A DNA stretch of 64,000 bases from Nephromyces sp. MM_2019 (taxonomy: Eukaryota; Apicomplexa; Aconoidasida; Nephromycida), in NCBI GenBank assembly GCA_015657535.1, contig JADHZB010000579.1, positions 62,001-126,000 on the forward strand. The letters are read 5' to 3'. A model generated the notes under the pieces. It had not been told where the DNA came from. It did not search any database and worked only from the letters and a program-made list of their open reading frames with translations. Numbering within the stretch: the stretch's first letter is position 1; every line of letters begins with the position of its first letter. Below, in pieces: positions 61,812 through 64,000 of the stretch. The position numbers and the translations under genes are program-made.

Positions 61812-62853
61812 ATTATTACTTTAAGCTATTTTTAGGATATATGATAAAATTTTCATAAACTCAATATACCACTATCCATTTAAATGATTTCTTAATCAAA
61901 CACTTTTTAATCGTTAATTAAAACATGATTTTTCACTAAAACTTTATCTAGAAAAACATTGAGCTCTTAAGATCTTTAATCGAAACACTAATTTTTATTT
62001 ATAACTACAAATTATGATTAATTTCGAAAAATGGTATACTAGATAATCTCAGAATTCAAACTTTGTCAATAATTCTCAACTGAAATTTGTTTGCATTTAT
62101 AACGATGTTTTAATTATTCTCATATTGAAGAAATCAAAACTTCTACTTTTATACCAGTTAGCAAATAACCAAAACATAATAGTCAATTTGCTGAATGTTA
62201 CAATCTTTTTAGCAAGTTAATCAAGCTATGAAGCGATTAAATAAAGCTTATAGAAAACAGAAGCTTACTATTTATTTTTAATACAAAAGCATTTTAAATA
62301 ATTTTGGTTCATCAAATGAGAAAAAGTGGCTTTCAAGTGAATTAATAGCAAAATCCATTATCTTTATACAACGACTTTTAAAAATTCTATTTACCAATTA
62401 AGACTCTCATCTCAAAATTATTAATACGCACATATTTCAAAAGCTTTCTCACATTTGTTTTTATATATAAAATATTGTTATAAGCAGATGCACAAATAAA
62501 AAAAATCGTTAATTTATTTCTACCAATAGATGCTACAACACAGACATAAATCATACTAAGTTTATCCATATATTACCAACTATAATTTGTGTTACAACAT
62601 AAGCATAAAGTATACTAAATTTACAAATACATTACCACCTATAACAAGTATAAATACATTGATATATTTGACATGGTGTTATGCATGAACAAATTTCTAC
62701 ACATATCTTGTATTTGCAATAGCAATCAAATTTTACAGATTTCGTATTTTTGATGTATTCCTTTGAATTGTAGACTTTTATAAAGGTTAAGCCAAATTAT
62801 ATAAAATCTTCAATCGGATCTTGATAGGTAATCCTTTTCAAATAACATACAAG
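61812..62853. other. Intergenic region between transaldolase and LC8-like gene
   Basis: AT-rich 1-kb spacer; nothing recognised. The following frame is open back to 62821 without an earlier ATG. Confidence 0.4.
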
Positions 62854-63207
62854 ATGTGTGAAAAGTGTAATACAAAGAAAACTGAAAAAATATATGAAGA
62901 GACTCCTAGAAGTATTAATAATATATCCAAGATCAAAATTTTGGAATGTCAATGCAAAAGCAAAAATGATTTCCTACAATGGTTGGAATACACAGCCCAT
63001 GAGATTTATGATCGATTTTTTCATGAGTCACACCCAAATTGGAAAGGCATGGCTGAAACGCTCTATTCAAAGATAAATTCCACTTTTCCTGATGGAAATT
63101 GGATAATAGTAATAGGCACGAGTTTTGGAGCAAGCTTAACATATGAAGTTTTCAATGTAATTCACTTTAGGTTACTTGAAACCGAATTTTTATTATATAA
63201 ACCATAA
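62854..63207 (+). CDS. LC8-like dynein light chain, divergent
   Basis: LC8 (DYNLL) is a dimeric hub that binds dynein intermediate chain and many other partners. This frame (117 aa) is a single exon; ATG at 62854 is the first in frame. Residues about 52-117 follow the LC8 fold: AHEIYDRFFHESHPNWKGMA corresponds to the DIAAYIKKEFDKKYNPTWH region, and IVIGTSFGASLTYEVFNVIH followed by FRLLETEFLLYKP corresponds to [20 protein letters not shown] and its end. The typical protein is about 89 aa; this one has an extra N-terminal ~45 residues carrying Cys pairs (CEKC and CQC), and an insertion before the central strand. Identity is low, so it is LC8-like rather than canonical. Confidence 0.72.
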   Translation: MCEKCNTKKTEKIYEETPRSINNISKIKILECQCKSKNDFLQWLEYTAHEIYDRFFHESHPNWKGMAETLYSKINSTFPDGNWIIVIGTSFGASLTYEVFNVIHFRLLETEFLLYKP

Positions 63208-63873
63208 AGGAAAATTCAAAAATCACCTAGAGATTAAAAAAGAAAAAGTAGATATATCCATATGAGGCTAAGGTGTGGTTGTAGCTTGCTTTTTTGTCAG
63301 ATATTTATTTACTCTTTACGGATAGTATGATTGATAAATCCTACCTTAGTAATTTATTTATAAGATAGTCATCTGGACTCGAATGATATAATTAATCATT
63401 ATTTGGCTCAAGTTTTCAAATTTTTGCAGATATGGAATAAGCTGTTTTATTCTTAGAAAACTGTAGTCAATATCACACCCACTTAGCATTATGACTGTCC
63501 AGATAGTAAAAATTATTTTGTTGTAAAGTAATGCTAACTTGATAATTAACAAAGTAATAACTCCTTTTAATTTGTTCCAAATGTTTTCTTTATGTAAAAC
63601 ATACTCCAAATATTTGTTATTTCGCTTTTAGTAATCACAAATTCAATAAATTAATTGTACTTTTTTACCCAATAATTTGCCATTTTGTATCAATTTGAAT
63701 TGACAATTTTGTAGTAAAAATTTGAATTCGATTAATATAGCTAAAGCTTAAAGACAAAAGTAATATGCCTTTTAGTTTCCATTGCTTACTATGTCTAGTA
63801 AATCCTGTAGAATTCACCAAAAAAGTGTGTTAATTAAAAAGTAGAAAAGTATAAAACGTAAAAGTTTGTAATA
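63208..63873. other. Intergenic region near right edge
   Basis: AT-rich. A hydrophobic minus-strand open frame (63358-63609, 83 codons) is not supported by family or splice evidence. Confidence 0.35.
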
Positions 63874-64000
63874 ATGAACCCTTTTCACATCACATGGATC
63901 TCTTGTAAAATTAAATCCTCACTCAAGGTGTCCAGCAATGTTAAAATAAATATAGCAAATAATAGATTTAAAAATGCTTACACTTATTTCAATTTTTTAT
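63874..64000 (+). CDS. Possible start of a gene cut by the window edge
   Basis: An ATG opens a frame (MNPFHITWISCKIKSSLK and onward) that stays open for 42 codons to the end of the window. A possible splice donor (GTGTCC) follows Lys18. It is too short to identify and may be chance. Confidence 0.2.
   Translation, partial: MNPFHITWISCKIKSSLKVSSNVKINIANNRFKNAYTYFNFL

Noticed and set aside
63358..63609. Minus-strand 83-codon hydrophobic frame
   Set aside because: Hydrophobic frames are common by chance in T-rich DNA; no family or exon structure found.

Overview
This is a eukaryotic nuclear window, about 70% A+T, with dense short GT-AG introns (roughly 28-300 nt) and the standard genetic code. 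The gene set and the style of the ribosomal proteins suggest an apicomplexan or close alveolate relative. I cannot place it further without a search. Most single-frame open stretches are exons, so I rebuilt genes by joining exons across in-phase splice sites. In most well-conserved genes the joined phases agree with the known family sequence.

Layout. 1-3.4 kb: the 3' part of a CCCH zinc-finger gene (+) converges on a four-exon membrane protein with an acidic repeat N-terminus (-). 6.7-16.0 kb, all +: UTP7/WDR46 (18S rRNA processing), NAD-dependent glycerol-3-phosphate dehydrogenase, and a DUF155/RMND1-type protein. 16.1-18.2 kb (-): a 17-exon gene with a signal peptide. 19.5-26.3 kb, all +: a coiled-coil protein, a PH-domain protein and dynactin subunit 2 (dynamitin). 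26.8-29.4 kb (+): a signal-peptide protein built from 21 tiny exons, the most unusual gene here. 29.8-31.5 kb (-): an acidic protein with NPF/DPF motifs. 33.2-34.8 kb (+): a METTL2/6-type tRNA m3C methyltransferase. 34.9-43.2 kb (-): a gene of about 31 exons encoding about 1,400 aa, with a signal peptide, paired hydrophobic segments and helical repeats that recall Tic110. 44.6 kb (+): ribosomal protein uS13/RPS18. 45.3-48.4 kb (-): a phospholipase B-like Ntn hydrolase. 49.3-52.3 kb (-): a LOTUS-domain protein. 54.2-55.0 kb (-): uL5/RPL11. 56.7-59.2 kb (-): a CDKAL1-type tRNA methylthiotransferase. 60.7-61.8 kb (+): transaldolase. 62.9-63.2 kb (+): an LC8-like dynein light chain.

Several genes share a theme of translation and ribosome production: UTP7, RPS18, RPL11, the m3C methyltransferase and CDKAL1. 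DUF155/RMND1 links to mitochondrial translation. DCTN2 and the LC8-like protein are both dynein-associated families. There is no operon logic; genes are separated by long AT-rich stretches of 0.3-3.2 kb, apart from a few tight convergent pairs (gaps of 84, 93 and 123 nt). I found no convincing tRNA, rRNA, transposon or CRISPR array.
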